From Microtetraspora niveoalba (lineage in GTDB: Bacteria; Actinomycetota; Actinomycetes; Streptosporangiales; Streptosporangiaceae), in NCBI RefSeq assembly GCF_001570405.1, contig NZ_BBYM01000034.1:39159-103158 (forward strand): a stretch of DNA of 64,000 bases, given 5' to 3'. The notes beneath the pieces are model-generated. The model was given only the letters and a program-made list of their open reading frames with translations. It made no database searches and was not told where the DNA came from. A program made the translations under genes and the position numbers. Below are positions 9,044-17,600 of this stretch, in pieces; the first letter of the stretch is position 1, and each line of letters opens with the position of its first letter.

Positions 9044-10675
9044 TCACATGCTGGGGCGGGTGGAGTCCGCCGTCAGGGTCATCTCGTCCAGGTGCAGCAT
9101 CACGTCCTGGACGTCGATGACACCCGGCCGGTGCCGCCGCGCCCCGCCGCCGCGCTGCCACGGCCGCGGCCCCTCGACCGGGCGGTACTCCACGCCGAAC
9201 GCGTCCAGCCGGTCGAGATGGCGGGCGAGCCGGTCGGGGAACGACGCCGGCGCGGGGCCTCCCGTCCAGCCGACCTCGGCGGCGGCGCAGCCACGCGGCC
9301 AGGCGCGGTAGTCCAGCGTCCGGCCGTCCGGGATGCGCTCGCTCCAGAGCTGGAACTGCAGACCGGCGACCCGGGCGCGCTCCCCGTCCTCCCACGTCGC
9401 GGGGGCGGGCTCGAACGCCGCCACGTCCCCGACGGTGATGGTCTCGCCGATCGCCAGCGGCTCCTCGGCCGACGCCGCCTCGCCGTAGTCGAAGTACAGC
9501 GGGAACACCGGGGTCGCGATCACCTCGTGCCCGGCGGCCGCCGCCCGCCTGCCCACGGCGGCGCCCCGCCACGGCATGACCAGCGTGTCCTCGCGCAGCA
9601 TGCCGCTCACGAACGCCTCGTCCCAGACGACCGCGCGGACGCCGCGCTCGGCGAGCAGGTCGGCCAGCCGACGCAGGAACCAGGCGTGCAGGTCGGCCGG
9701 CGACTCCAGGCCCAGCTCCGCCCGGTACGCGCTGATCTCGGCGGACGCCTCCCAGGCGTCCAGCACGCATTCGTCCCCGCCGATGTGCAGGTACGGCACG
9801 TCGCCGAGCGCGCCGATGATCTCGTCGAAGACGGCGGCCAGGAAGTCCACGGTGCCCGGCAGCGGCGAGAGGATCGCGGGCGAGATGCCCCAGCGGTCCA
9901 GCACCCGGTGCCGCTCGCCGGGGATCGCCCCCAGCGACGGGTACGCCGCGAGGATCGCCGAGGCGTGGCCGGGCACGTCGACCTCGGGGACGACGGTGAC
10001 CGCCCTGGCCCGCGCGTACGCGCCGATCTCGGCGAGGTCGCGCAGCGTGTAGTAGCCGCCGTGCGGCACCCCGTCGTAGGTCGGCTCCTCGTGGTAGTAG
10101 CTCGTGACCGTCTGGGTCCGGTGCGAGCCGACCTCGTGCAGCAGCGGGTACGCCCTGCTCTCCAGCCGCCATCCCTGGTCGTCGGCCAGGTGCAGGTGGA
10201 GCCGGTTCAGCTTGTGCAGGGCGAGCAGGTCGATCATCCGCAGCACCTCCCGCTTGGGCAGGAAGTTCCGGGACACGTCGAGATGCGCGCCGCGCCAGGA
10301 GAACGCGGGGGAGTCCTCGATCCGCCCGCAGGGCACCCGCCACTCGGTCCCCGGGAGCGCGACCGATCGGAACGCCTCCACCGGGAGCAGTTGCCGGAGG
10401 GTCTGCCCCGCGTAGAACGCGCCCGCCGTGTCCCCGGCCGCGATCAGCACCTCGTCCGCCGCGATCGTGAGCGTGTACGCCTCGGCCCCCAGGCCCGGGT
10501 CCAGGGTCACCCGCACCCGCGCGGACGCGTCCCCGCGCCCGAGGTCCAGGACGGCGAGCGCGAGCCGTACGGCGTCGACCAGGTCGGCGGGACCCGACAC
10601 GGCGGTCCCGGGCGTGAAGGCGAACGATCCCGGCGCGGCCTCGGCCAGCCGTGGGCGAGGAAGGAGGTGATCCAT
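9044..10675 (-). CDS. beta-N-acetylhexosaminidase, glycoside hydrolase family 20
   Basis: 543 residues from the ATG at 10675. An N-terminal alpha/beta domain (about residues 1-120) precedes the TIM-barrel catalytic domain. RGAHLDVSRNF, HLADDQGW and the catalytic Asp-Glu pair in HIGGDE at about residues 299-300 are visible. The enzyme removes terminal GlcNAc/GalNAc by substrate-assisted catalysis. No signal peptide is seen, so an intracellular role on imported chitobiose or cell-wall fragments is likely. An upstream in-frame ATG at 10711 would add 12 residues; neither start has a clear ribosome binding site. It lies 54 bp downstream of the amidase on the same strand, suggesting a cell-wall turnover pair. 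Confidence 0.9.
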   Translation of the reverse strand: MDHLLPRPRLAEAAPGSFAFTPGTAVSGPADLVDAVRLALAVLDLGRGDASARVRVTLDPGLGAEAYTLTIAADEVLIAAGDTAGAFYAGQTLRQLLPVEAFRSVALPGTEWRVPCGRIEDSPAFSWRGAHLDVSRNFLPKREVLRMIDLLALHKLNRLHLHLADDQGWRLESRAYPLLHEVGSHRTQTVTSYYHEEPTYDGVPHGGYYTLRDLAEIGAYARARAVTVVPEVDVPGHASAILAAYPSLGAIPGERHRVLDRWGISPAILSPLPGTVDFLAAVFDEIIGALGDVPYLHIGGDECVLDAWEASAEISAYRAELGLESPADLHAWFLRRLADLLAERGVRAVVWDEAFVSGMLREDTLVMPWRGAAVGRRAAAAGHEVIATPVFPLYFDYGEAASAEEPLAIGETITVGDVAAFEPAPATWEDGERARVAGLQFQLWSERIPDGRTLDYRAWPRGCAAAEVGWTGGPAPASFPDRLARHLDRLDAFGVEYRPVEGPRPWQRGGGARRHRPGVIDVQDVMLHLDEMTLTADSTRPSM

Positions 10676-10729
10676 GGCTGAATCATGCCAAATCACGCAC
10701 GCCTCGCCCATGGGCCGGGAGTGACCGGC

Positions 10730-11602
10730 TCAGGACACGTAGTTCGTGATCCCCTTGGCCAGGGCGGCAGCCGCCTTCTGGCGGAACTGCGGGCTCTTCA
10801 TCTTGGCCGCGTCGCCCGAGTTGCGCATGTTCCCGACCTCGATGAAGACCTTGGGAACGGACGAGAGGTTCAGCCCGCCGAGGTCGCTCCTGAAGTCCAG
10901 CGCGTTCTTCCCGATGTACGTCGAGTACGGCTGGCCGGTCCCCGAGTGGAAGGCGTTCCGGACCGCGATGCCCAGCTTGCGCGAGTCGTTCACCACCGGG
11001 TCGACCGGGCCGTTGATCTTCTTCGGCATGATGATGTGGAAGCCGTGCCCGCTCGCGGGGGCCCCGTCGCCGTGGATCGAGATCGCGGCGTCGGCCTCCG
11101 CGTTGTTGCCGATCGCCGCCCGCTGCGTGATGCACGGCCCGACGCTCGTGTTGTTCTTTCGGGTGAGCTTGACCGTCGCGCCCTCAGCCCGCAGCAGCTT
11201 GGCCAGCCGGGTCGAGACGTCCCAGGTGAAGGCCGCCTCGCTGTACCCGTCGTTGGTCGCGGTGCCGGTCGTGTCGCACGGCTTGCGCTTGGTGAGGACG
11301 TTCACCGGTTTGTTGATGATCTCGGGATGCTTGTAGTTGCCGCCGTTGTGGCCGGGATCGATCACGATGACCTTGCCCGCGAGCGGCTTATCCGCATGGC
11401 TGGACGGCGCCCCGTCCGCCCGCTCGGAGACCTTCCCCGCGCCGATCGCGGCCGTACGGCTCTGCCCCTCGCCGGGGGCCGCGTCGGCGGCGACCCGCCC
11501 GGTGGCCGCTCGGACATCGGTGGCCTGGCCCGCGCCACCGCACGCGGCGACTCCCAGCCCGCTGCAGGCCAGAATCGTGGCGATGAGTGGTCGTCTGATC
11601 AC
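10730..11602 (-). CDS. N-acetylmuramoyl-L-alanine amidase, lipoprotein (Amidase_3)
   Basis: 290 residues. The signal ends in the lipobox GVAAC (Cys21), so the enzyme should be tethered outside the membrane. After a linker rich in Ala, Gly and charged residues come the Amidase_3 motifs: VIVIDPGHNGGN (zinc His), a mid-domain glutamate, AAISIHGDGAP (second zinc His), and FIEVGNMRNSGDA (catalytic Glu). It cleaves the lactyl-amide bond between MurNAc and the stem peptide. It precedes the GH20 hexosaminidase on the same strand, and the two activities are complementary in peptidoglycan turnover. A frameshifted small gene ends 90 bp upstream. Confidence 0.93.
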   Translation of the reverse strand: MIRRPLIATILACSGLGVAACGGAGQATDVRAATGRVAADAAPGEGQSRTAAIGAGKVSERADGAPSSHADKPLAGKVIVIDPGHNGGNYKHPEIINKPVNVLTKRKPCDTTGTATNDGYSEAAFTWDVSTRLAKLLRAEGATVKLTRKNNTSVGPCITQRAAIGNNAEADAAISIHGDGAPASGHGFHIIMPKKINGPVDPVVNDSRKLGIAVRNAFHSGTGQPYSTYIGKNALDFRSDLGGLNLSSVPKVFIEVGNMRNSGDAAKMKSPQFRQKAAAALAKGITNYVS

Positions 11603-11692
11603 GCTCGGATCCCTTCGCAGAAGTCAGCTCACCAACTTACGCGAGCGTCGGCGTGATCAGACCGTTATGTCGGTGATATGCCGTGAAAGGAG

Positions 11693-11931
11693 TCACCAGG
11701 CGGGTTCGGCGACCTCCTGCTTCTCCAGGAGGGCGGCCAGCTCGCGGGCGTCCTCCGCGTCCAGCCCGAGGACCACGCGGGGCCGCCCCCACGGATGATC
11801 GATCGAATGGGCGACGTAACTGGCCACGGACTCGCCGCCGGCCGCCCTCGCGTCTCCAGCCAGTGCGCCCAGGCCCGCTCCAGTTCGGCGGCGGCCCGCT
11901 GCGCGCAGGAGACCAGTTCCGGATCACGCAT
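11693..11931 (-). pseudogene. small conserved actinobacterial protein, interrupted by a frameshift
   Basis: From the ATG at 11931 one frame reads MRDPELVSCAQRAAAELERA followed by WAHWLETRG, then turns into Arg/Pro/Ser-rich nonsense. In the next frame the expected continuation is present up to a stop at 11693: ESVASYVAHSIDHPWGRP, then RVVLGLDAEDARELAALLEK and QEVAEPAW. Joined, these give about 79 residues resembling a family I recall from Streptomyces (PELVxRAQRAAxxLERAW...SSYVGYS...PWGxPRVVFG). The shift falls between about 11835 and 11858, and the distance between start and stop implies one missing base. It is either a real inactivation or a sequencing error in a GC run. Function is unknown. 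Confidence 0.8.
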
Positions 11932-12035
11932 GAATCCCCCCGTAGTCGCTGTGGCCGCCCACCGAGCGACCCGCCGGGGGACGGCGTCTTGCCCAGAGTC
12001 AACACCCTCGGCATCCGGACGCCGCGCAGGTTGAC

Positions 12036-13136
12036 CTAGCTTTGGTCATCGCTTGGAGCGGCCCCGGTGCTGTGCCGTACGACGATCTGGGGCGTGACCT
12101 CGCGCAGCCGGCCGACCTTCCCCGGCTCGGTGATGCGCTCGCTGAGCAGCGCGGCCGCGGAGCGGCCCATCGCCCGGCGCGGCTGGTCGACGCTGGTCAG
12201 CGACACGTGGCTGACCGCGGCCAGATGCGTGTTGTCGTAGCCGACGACGGACAGGTCCTCGGGCACGCGCAGCCCCAGCTCGCTGGCGGCCGTGAGCACG
12301 CCCATGGCGACGATGTCGTTGGCCGCGAAGATCGCGGTCGGCCTCGGCTGCCGTTCGAGCAGCGCCCTGGCGGCCCGGCGTCCGCCCTCCTCGGTGAAGT
12401 CGCCGTGCTCCACCATGATGTACGGCGCGAGCGCGTGGCGGCGCATCGCCACCAGGTAGCCCTCGCACCGGCACCTGGCCGCCGACGACGGTGTGCCCTC
12501 GATGTGCGCGATGCGGCGGTGGCCGAGCTCGACCAGGTGGTCGACCGCGAGCCGGGCGCCGAGCTGGTCGTCGTCCACCACGATGTCCACGCCGTCGAGC
12601 TCGACGTCGCGCTCGCCCACCACCACGGTCGGCGTGTAGGCGGCGGCCTCGGCGAGGGTGTGGCTGGACGGGGCGACGCCCAGCAGGACCAGGCCGTCCA
12701 CCCGGAGTTCGAGGAACGCCTCCACGGCCTCGTCCTCGAACGCGGGGTCCCAGCGCCCGCTGCCGATCAGCAGCCGCAGGCCGTCGCCGTGCAGGCTCTC
12801 CTGCAGGCCGTCGAGGAACTCGGCGTAGAACGGGTTGTGCAGGTCGGCGACCAGCGCGCCCACCAGGTGGGTGCGGCCCTCGACCAGGCTGCGCGCCACC
12901 GCGTTCGGGCGGTAGCCCAGCTCCCTGGCGGCCTGCAGCACCGCCTCCCTGCGGTGTTCGCTCACGTGCGGCGATCCCCGGAGCACGAGCGAGACCAGCG
13001 ACTTCGAGACGCCGGCACGCTCGGCCACGTTTCGGATCGTCGGCCGTGGCCGCGGGCTGAAGCCATCGGGCAGACCCGCGTCTGGTACGGACACGATGGC
13101 GTGCCGGGCGGTGGTCTGTATGGACGGTCCTGACAT
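12036..13136 (-). CDS. LacI-family transcriptional regulator
   Basis: 366 residues from the ATG at 13136, preceded by GGGGAG on the coding strand. A longer in-frame start at 13286 has no support and was rejected. The N-terminal LacI helix-turn-helix and hinge ([20 protein letters not shown], then [17 protein letters not shown]) is followed by the periplasmic-binding-like sensor ([60 protein letters not shown]). A 30-residue extension precedes the HTH. The gene is divergent from the TetR gene over a 179-bp gap. No sugar locus is adjacent, so the inducer is unknown. Confidence 0.93.
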   Translation of the reverse strand: MSGPSIQTTARHAIVSVPDAGLPDGFSPRPRPTIRNVAERAGVSKSLVSLVLRGSPHVSEHRREAVLQAARELGYRPNAVARSLVEGRTHLVGALVADLHNPFYAEFLDGLQESLHGDGLRLLIGSGRWDPAFEDEAVEAFLELRVDGLVLLGVAPSSHTLAEAAAYTPTVVVGERDVELDGVDIVVDDDQLGARLAVDHLVELGHRRIAHIEGTPSSAARCRCEGYLVAMRRHALAPYIMVEHGDFTEEGGRRAARALLERQPRPTAIFAANDIVAMGVLTAASELGLRVPEDLSVVGYDNTHLAAVSHVSLTSVDQPRRAMGRSAAALLSERITEPGKVGRLREVTPQIVVRHSTGAAPSDDQS

Positions 13137-13315
13137 GGTTCTCCCCACGATGCGCGGACGTGCACCTGTCTGACCAAACGATCGAGAAGCCGTAAGGGTA
13201 CGGGTTTCTCTCCGTAACGCGCATTTCCCGCTTTCCCGGCAAGGGGGACGGGCGATCCGCCGCGCATGATCAAATCGAGTGATCATCCTGGCCGTGCTCC
13301 GCTAGTCTGCGGAGT

Positions 13316-13999
13316 GTGGGCGCGATATCCCGGGCGAAAAGCGATCAGAAGATCCCGGACAGGCCGGCCGCGCGACCGGTACGCCGCCGGCTCAGCGTCG
13401 ATCGGCGGCGCGAAGAGCTGATCACCGCCGCGCTGGAGCTGTTCGGCAGGCGCGACGCCGAGGACGTCTCGATCGACGACGTCGCCACGGCGGCCGGGGC
13501 CTCGCGGGCGCTCGTCTACCACTACTTCGGTGGCAAGCAGGAGCTCTACGTCGCGTCGTTGCGCAGCGCGGCCGAGGAACTGGAGGCCCGGCTCCGCCCG
13601 GAGGACGCCGGACGTCCCGTGGAACGGCTGGCCCAGGCGCTCACGCGATATTTCGACTTCGTCGAGGAGCACGCCGCCGGGTTCGCGGCGCTGCTGAAGG
13701 GAGGCCCGGCCAACAGGGCCGGCGAGGTCGGCGAGATCGTGGAGGGCGTACGGCGGCGCCTGCTCCGGCTGATCACCGACGAGATGCGGATCGCCGATCC
13801 CGGACCGGTGCTGCGGGTCGCGCTCAGATCGTGGATCGCCTCGGTGGAGACCGCGGGACTCGACTGGCTGGAGCACCGCGACATGGAGCGGTCCGAACTG
13901 GAACGCCTGCTGGTCGACCAGATGGTCGCGCTGCTTGAGGTCGCCGGGCGGCACGACCACCGTGTTCGGGGGATCGTCACGGCCGAGCCGGCGTCCTAG
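13316..13999 (+). CDS. TetR-family transcriptional regulator
   Basis: 227 residues from GTG at 13316; an overlapping GTG two bases earlier is out of frame. After a basic tail of about 25 residues comes the TetR helix-turn-helix (RREELITAALELF, VSIDDVATAAGASRALVYHY, FGGKQELY), roughly residues 28-78. The helical ligand domain after it is of the common actinobacterial type that ends in a long paired helix (WLEHRDMERSELERLLVDQM). No adjacent transporter or enzyme gene suggests a target. The first downstream plus-strand gene is 1.8 kb away. Confidence 0.9.
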   Translation: MGAISRAKSDQKIPDRPAARPVRRRLSVDRRREELITAALELFGRRDAEDVSIDDVATAAGASRALVYHYFGGKQELYVASLRSAAEELEARLRPEDAGRPVERLAQALTRYFDFVEEHAAGFAALLKGGPANRAGEVGEIVEGVRRRLLRLITDEMRIADPGPVLRVALRSWIASVETAGLDWLEHRDMERSELERLLVDQMVALLEVAGRHDHRVRGIVTAEPAS

Positions 14000-14199
14000 A
14001 GATCCCGCGAAAGGGGCGCTCGGGGACGGTGGCGCCGGGAGGGCGGCGCCGGTACGGCACCTCCCGCGGCCCGTATCGGCCACGGGCGTGCGGTGCCGCG
14101 ATGGACGCGCTCACATCGATGACGTTGCTGACGCGAGCGCGCCGTCTCCCCCTCGACTGGTGGACGACTCCCCCTCGATCGGCGGACGACGCCCGGACC

Positions 14200-14403
14200 C
14201 TACTCGGTGCGCTGCTGCGGAATCCCCGCCAGCAGCGCGCGGACCTCGGTCTCCCGGTAACGGCGGTGACCGCCGAGGGTGCGGATGGATGTCAACTTGC
14301 CCGCCTTCGCCCACCGAGTGACGGTCTTGGGGTCGACGCGGAACATGGTGGCGACCTCCGCCGGGGTGAGCAGTGGCTCGGCCTCGGGTGTACGAGCTGA
14401 CAT
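14200..14403 (-). CDS. bldC: developmental regulator BldC, MerR-like winged helix
   Basis: 67 residues. The sequence (PLLTPAEVATMFRVDPKTVT, RWAKAGKLTSIRTLGGHRRY, ALLAGIPQQR) is nearly identical to Streptomyces BldC as I remember it. BldC is a small DNA-binding protein that binds cooperatively to direct repeats and holds back sporulation and antibiotic genes during vegetative growth. The ATG at 14403 follows an AGGAGAGG ribosome binding site and gives the known start; an in-frame extension to 14544 has no support. The synteny downstream (hypothetical, Leu/Val dehydrogenase, DUF3073, purM, purF) is the same as recalled around SCO4091. Confidence 0.97.
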   Translation of the reverse strand: MSARTPEAEPLLTPAEVATMFRVDPKTVTRWAKAGKLTSIRTLGGHRRYRETEVRALLAGIPQQRTE

Positions 14404-14480
14404 GTGTGCGGCCTCTCCTCCGTGTGGACCGGCGACAGCGATCCTGCGACTTATCCTGGCGCTTGTCACGGATGTCCCCC

Positions 14481-14512
14481 AATGATCCATAAGTGCGGTT
14501 TCATGGATCATT
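14481..14512. promoter_or_regulatory. perfect 10-bp inverted repeat in the bldC leader
   Basis: aatgatccat (14481-14490) and atggatcatt (14503-14512) are exact reverse complements separated by 12 bases. The element lies 78-109 bp upstream of the bldC ATG in a region AT-richer than its surroundings. It could be an operator or an RNA hairpin in the 5' leader. A second palindrome, accacgtggt, lies at 14583-14592. The protein that binds either is unknown. Confidence 0.55.
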
Positions 14513-14608
14513 TTCGGTATCACCCGATGTGACCATACAGCCACGTAACGCGATTGGCGAGCCCTCTGGGAGCAACGCCACGACCACGTGGTGATGTCAC
14601 GCTCGGTG

Positions 14609-14638
14609 ATTCTAGCGACACGCTTCGTGGTATCGCAG
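14609..14638 (-). promoter_or_regulatory. candidate bldC promoter
   Basis: On the minus strand a good -10 hexamer TAGAAT lies at 14614-14609, with a weak -35 (CTGCGA, 14638-14633) 18 bases upstream. Transcription would start near 14602, giving a leader of about 200 nt that includes both palindromes described above. The rest of the 321-bp gap between bldC and the upstream gene holds nothing else I can identify. Confidence 0.4.
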
Positions 14639-14724
14639 TGAAAACGGCAAACTACTCAGTTCGCAGATCTGAGATCGAACATCCCATGACCCAATAGTGC
14701 AGGTCGGTGGGTGCGATATGGGCT

Positions 14725-15597
14725 TTAGTTGGCAGACTGCAGTGCCTGGATCGACCTCCACCGAAGCACCACACGCTGGTACATCGCGAAGGCAAGTTCT
14801 TCCTGACCGTTGTCCAAACCGGTGAGCGCGGCGGCCAGCTCGGCCACCGACTGGTCGGCCTCCAGCGTCTCGTCGTCCATGAGATGGACCAGCCCGCCGT
14901 AGTCGAGCTCCACCAGCGAGTGGGGGTGGAACTCCTCGAGCCACCTGCCGACGTCCTCGAAATCGGCGTACGCGGCGGTGTCCGGCGCGTGCTTCCTGAT
15001 CACCCCGAGCGCCTTGGCCACCCGCCTGCGCGCCTGCGCCATCGAGGTGACGTACAGCATGGTGCGCGCGGGGGCGGCCACGGCCTGCGCGGGTTGGTCG
15101 GCGCCCTCCGCGGGCTCCCCGCCCAGCACGAGCCACCGCTCCGTCGAGTCGAAGGGCGCGAACCACGACGTCGGCACATGCCAGGTGCTCGACCTGATGT
15201 GCGTGCGCAACGACGTGCCCGAACGCTTGTGGCGGTCGAAGTCGTCGGCCGTCCGCTCGGCGACCGCCTGCGGCACGAAACGGTCCGCCAGCTTCACCGG
15301 GGTGCCGCCGCGGAACGAGGCGAACGCCAGCCAGGACCTCAGCCTGCTCTGCCACGGGCAGACGTAGAGCACGTCCTCCACCCGGCGCAGGTAGGCGTTG
15401 GAACTCTCCCGCTCCGGCGCGGGAGCCGGGGGGACGCCGAGGATCCTGCGTACCGCCTCGCCGTGCTCCACCTCCAGCGCACCGGCCCGCCGCGGACGAT
15501 CACGGGACTCGGCGTACGCGGCCCAGATCCTCTGATCCCGGGGGGAGAAGGCGGCCAGCGGCTCATAGACGCGGAGGTAGGCGGCATAGGGCAGCAC
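14725..15597 (-). CDS. conserved actinobacterial protein of unknown function next to bldC
   Basis: 290 residues from a GTG at 15597 (VLPYAAYLRVYEPLAAF); an in-frame ATG at 15645 would add 16 residues that look non-coding. I recognise it only by position and conservation: an orthologue sits between bldC and the valine dehydrogenase gene in Streptomyces. It is soluble, with no signal peptide or membrane segment. Notable stretches are VYEPLAAFSPRDQRIW, VLYVCPWQSRLRSWLAF, WHVPTSWFAPFDSTERWL and the acidic LVELDYGGLVHLMDDE. No catalytic motif is evident. It is divergent from the dehydrogenase gene. Confidence 0.85.
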   Translation of the reverse strand: MLPYAAYLRVYEPLAAFSPRDQRIWAAYAESRDRPRRAGALEVEHGEAVRRILGVPPAPAPERESSNAYLRRVEDVLYVCPWQSRLRSWLAFASFRGGTPVKLADRFVPQAVAERTADDFDRHKRSGTSLRTHIRSSTWHVPTSWFAPFDSTERWLVLGGEPAEGADQPAQAVAAPARTMLYVTSMAQARRRVAKALGVIRKHAPDTAAYADFEDVGRWLEEFHPHSLVELDYGGLVHLMDDETLEADQSVAELAAALTGLDNGQEELAFAMYQRVVLRWRSIQALQSAN

Positions 15598-15800
15598 ACC
15601 AGAATCGTGCCACGAGGCCGGGGACGCTGGGGAGGGCCGTCTCACTTTCCATGATCCGACGGTGGTGACCCGGTTAGGCTGTGGACGGCCCGTCCGCGCA
15701 CCCGACGTCGCCCTACCCGGCGCGACGGCGGACCTCCCGCGGCGGGCCGGCGGATCCGCCGTGACGGAGCGGCGGACAGAAGCGGTCAGGAGTCACCACC

Positions 15801-16967
15801 GTGATCGACGTCTTCGGGCTCTCCCACAAGGACAGCGGGCCCATCAGCGTCACGACCGGAGCGGAGCGGAACGCGTCCGCGACGGATTCCCCCATCGGTT
15901 CCCCCACGAGGCGAGGCCCCCGGCACGAGCAGGTCGTGTTCTGCTCCGACGAGCGCAGCGGCCTCTACGCGATCATCGCCGTCTACAGCACGGCCCTCGG
16001 GCCCGCGCTCGGCGGCACCCGGTTCTATCCGTACGAGAGCGAGCAGGCGGCGCTGGCCGACGTGCTCAACCTCTCGCGCGCCATGGCGTACAAGAACGCC
16101 CTCGCGGGGCTCGACCTCGGCGGCGGCAAGGCCGTGATCATCGGCGACCCGTCGGCGGACAAGTCCGAGGCGCTCCTGCGGGCATACGGACGGTTCGTCG
16201 AGTCGCTCGGCGGGCGCTACTACACCGCGTGCGACGTCGGCACCTACAGCGAGGACATGGACGTCGTCGCCCGCGAGTCGTCGTACGTGACGGGGCGCAC
16301 CCCGGCGCACGGCGGCGCCGGAGACTCCTCGATCCTCACCGCCTTCGGCGTCTTCCAGGGCATGCGGGCCGCGGCGGACCACACGTTCGGCACGCCCACG
16401 CTGCGCGGCAGGCGGGTGGGCGTCGAGGGGGTCGGCAAGGTCGGGCGGCGGCTCGTCGACCACCTGATCGAGGACGGCGCCGAGGTCGTGGTCTGCGACG
16501 TCGACGAGCACGCCGTCGATCTCGTACGGCGCCGCCACCCCTCGGTGGACGTCGTCGCGGACAACGCCGCGCTGATCGCGTCCGACATCGACGTCTACGC
16601 CCCGTGCGCCCTGGGCGGCGCGCTGAACGAGGCGACCGTCCCGCTCCTGAGGGCGCGGATCGTCTGCGGCGGAGCCAACAACCAGCTCGCCGACGCCGGC
16701 GTCGGAAAGCTGCTGGTGGAGCGCGGCATCCTGTACGCCCCTGACTACGTGGTGAACTCCGGCGGAGTCATCCAGGTCGCCGACGAGATCGAGGGGTTCA
16801 ACATGGAGCGGGCCAGGGCAAGGGCCGCTCAGATCTTCGACACGACCGCGAAAATCTTCGCCCTCGCCGCCGCCGACGGGGTCCCTCCGGCGACCGCGGC
16901 GGATAGGCTCGCGGAGCGCAGAATGTCGGAAGTCGGGCGGCTTAGGGGCATCTGGCTCCGCCGCTGA
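15801..16967 (+). CDS. Leu/Phe/Val dehydrogenase
   Basis: 388 residues from GTG. It catalyses NAD-dependent oxidative deamination of branched-chain or aromatic amino acids. Seen are the substrate-binding stretch [18 protein letters not shown], the lysine motifs [19 protein letters not shown], the catalytic aspartate region [15 protein letters not shown], a Rossmann NAD site ([18 protein letters not shown]), and the GGANNQLAD and [11 protein letters not shown] motifs. A 40-residue N-terminal extension is longer than the Bacillus enzyme but similar to Streptomyces Vdh. The 2-oxoacids formed would be substrates for the branched-chain dehydrogenase complex encoded at 44.4-47.9 kb. Confidence 0.95.
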   Translation: MIDVFGLSHKDSGPISVTTGAERNASATDSPIGSPTRRGPRHEQVVFCSDERSGLYAIIAVYSTALGPALGGTRFYPYESEQAALADVLNLSRAMAYKNALAGLDLGGGKAVIIGDPSADKSEALLRAYGRFVESLGGRYYTACDVGTYSEDMDVVARESSYVTGRTPAHGGAGDSSILTAFGVFQGMRAAADHTFGTPTLRGRRVGVEGVGKVGRRLVDHLIEDGAEVVVCDVDEHAVDLVRRRHPSVDVVADNAALIASDIDVYAPCALGGALNEATVPLLRARIVCGGANNQLADAGVGKLLVERGILYAPDYVVNSGGVIQVADEIEGFNMERARARAAQIFDTTAKIFALAAADGVPPATAADRLAERRMSEVGRLRGIWLRR

Positions 16968-17118
16968 CCGCCGACGCCCATACGGCGTACCGAGCGGCGC
17001 GCAAAACAGGTACGGTTATAGGCGAACGAGAGACTGGCGCCTAAAGTCAGGTGGCGCCAGTGCGCGGTGCGTTAGCGACGAGGGGTCCGGTGCGACCCCG
17101 CATGAGGGGGTCGAGCCA

Positions 17119-17349
17119 ATGGGGCGCGGCCGAGCCAAGGCCAAGCAGGTCAAGGTCGCCCGCCAGCTGAAGTACAACAGCGGCGGCACTGATCTTGAGC
17201 GTCTGCGCGCGGAGCTCGGAGTCGTGGACGAGGGCGATTCCGGCCACAGTGACGAGCATGACCCTTACGACGAGCTGGCTGATCGGTATGCCGATTATGC
17301 CGTCGACGATGACGAGGGCGACGGCAAGGACTCGTCCCGGCGCCGTTAG
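17119..17349 (+). CDS. DUF3073 family small protein
   Basis: 76 residues. A basic N-terminus (MGRGRAKAKQVKVARQLKYN) is followed by a strongly acidic C-terminal half (DEHDPYDELADRYADYAVDD) and a basic end. This is the DUF3073 signature, conserved across Actinobacteria next to purM. The function is unknown; the charge pattern suggests nucleic-acid or ribosome association, which is inference. It is convergent with purM, with a strong terminator between them. Confidence 0.93.
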   Translation: MGRGRAKAKQVKVARQLKYNSGGTDLERLRAELGVVDEGDSGHSDEHDPYDELADRYADYAVDDDEGDGKDSSRRR

Positions 17350-17453
17350 CCGTTCCTGACAGCGGTCGAAGTGACAACACCCGGCGAGGAGCCTTTCCAC
17401 GCCGGGTGACTTCGCGTTGTCCGGGATCCGATCGTGTTGTGAGGGTCCGACCG

Positions 17454-17482
17454 GGCGCCCCGGCCCAGCCGGGGCGCCTTTT
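17454..17482 (+). terminator. intrinsic terminator after the DUF3073 gene
   Basis: An 11-bp perfect stem, ggcgccccggc (17454-17464) with gccggggcgcc (17468-17478), a 3-base loop, then TTTT at 17479-17482. It is one of the few textbook terminators in the window. Confidence 0.88.
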
Positions 17483-17600
17483 GGCGTGTGCCCGAACCCC
17501 GCGCCGCCTCCGGATTCCATGATCCTGCGAGTTCTCCCGGCCGGTTCTCGGGCGAGGCCGGTCGGCGCTCCGCCGGAGCGGGTCGCCGACCGGGCTTCGA

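Noticed and set aside
13137..13286. A 50-residue N-terminal extension of the LacI regulator
   Set aside because: Composition is atypical, and the ATG at 13136 has a clear GGGGAG ribosome binding site.
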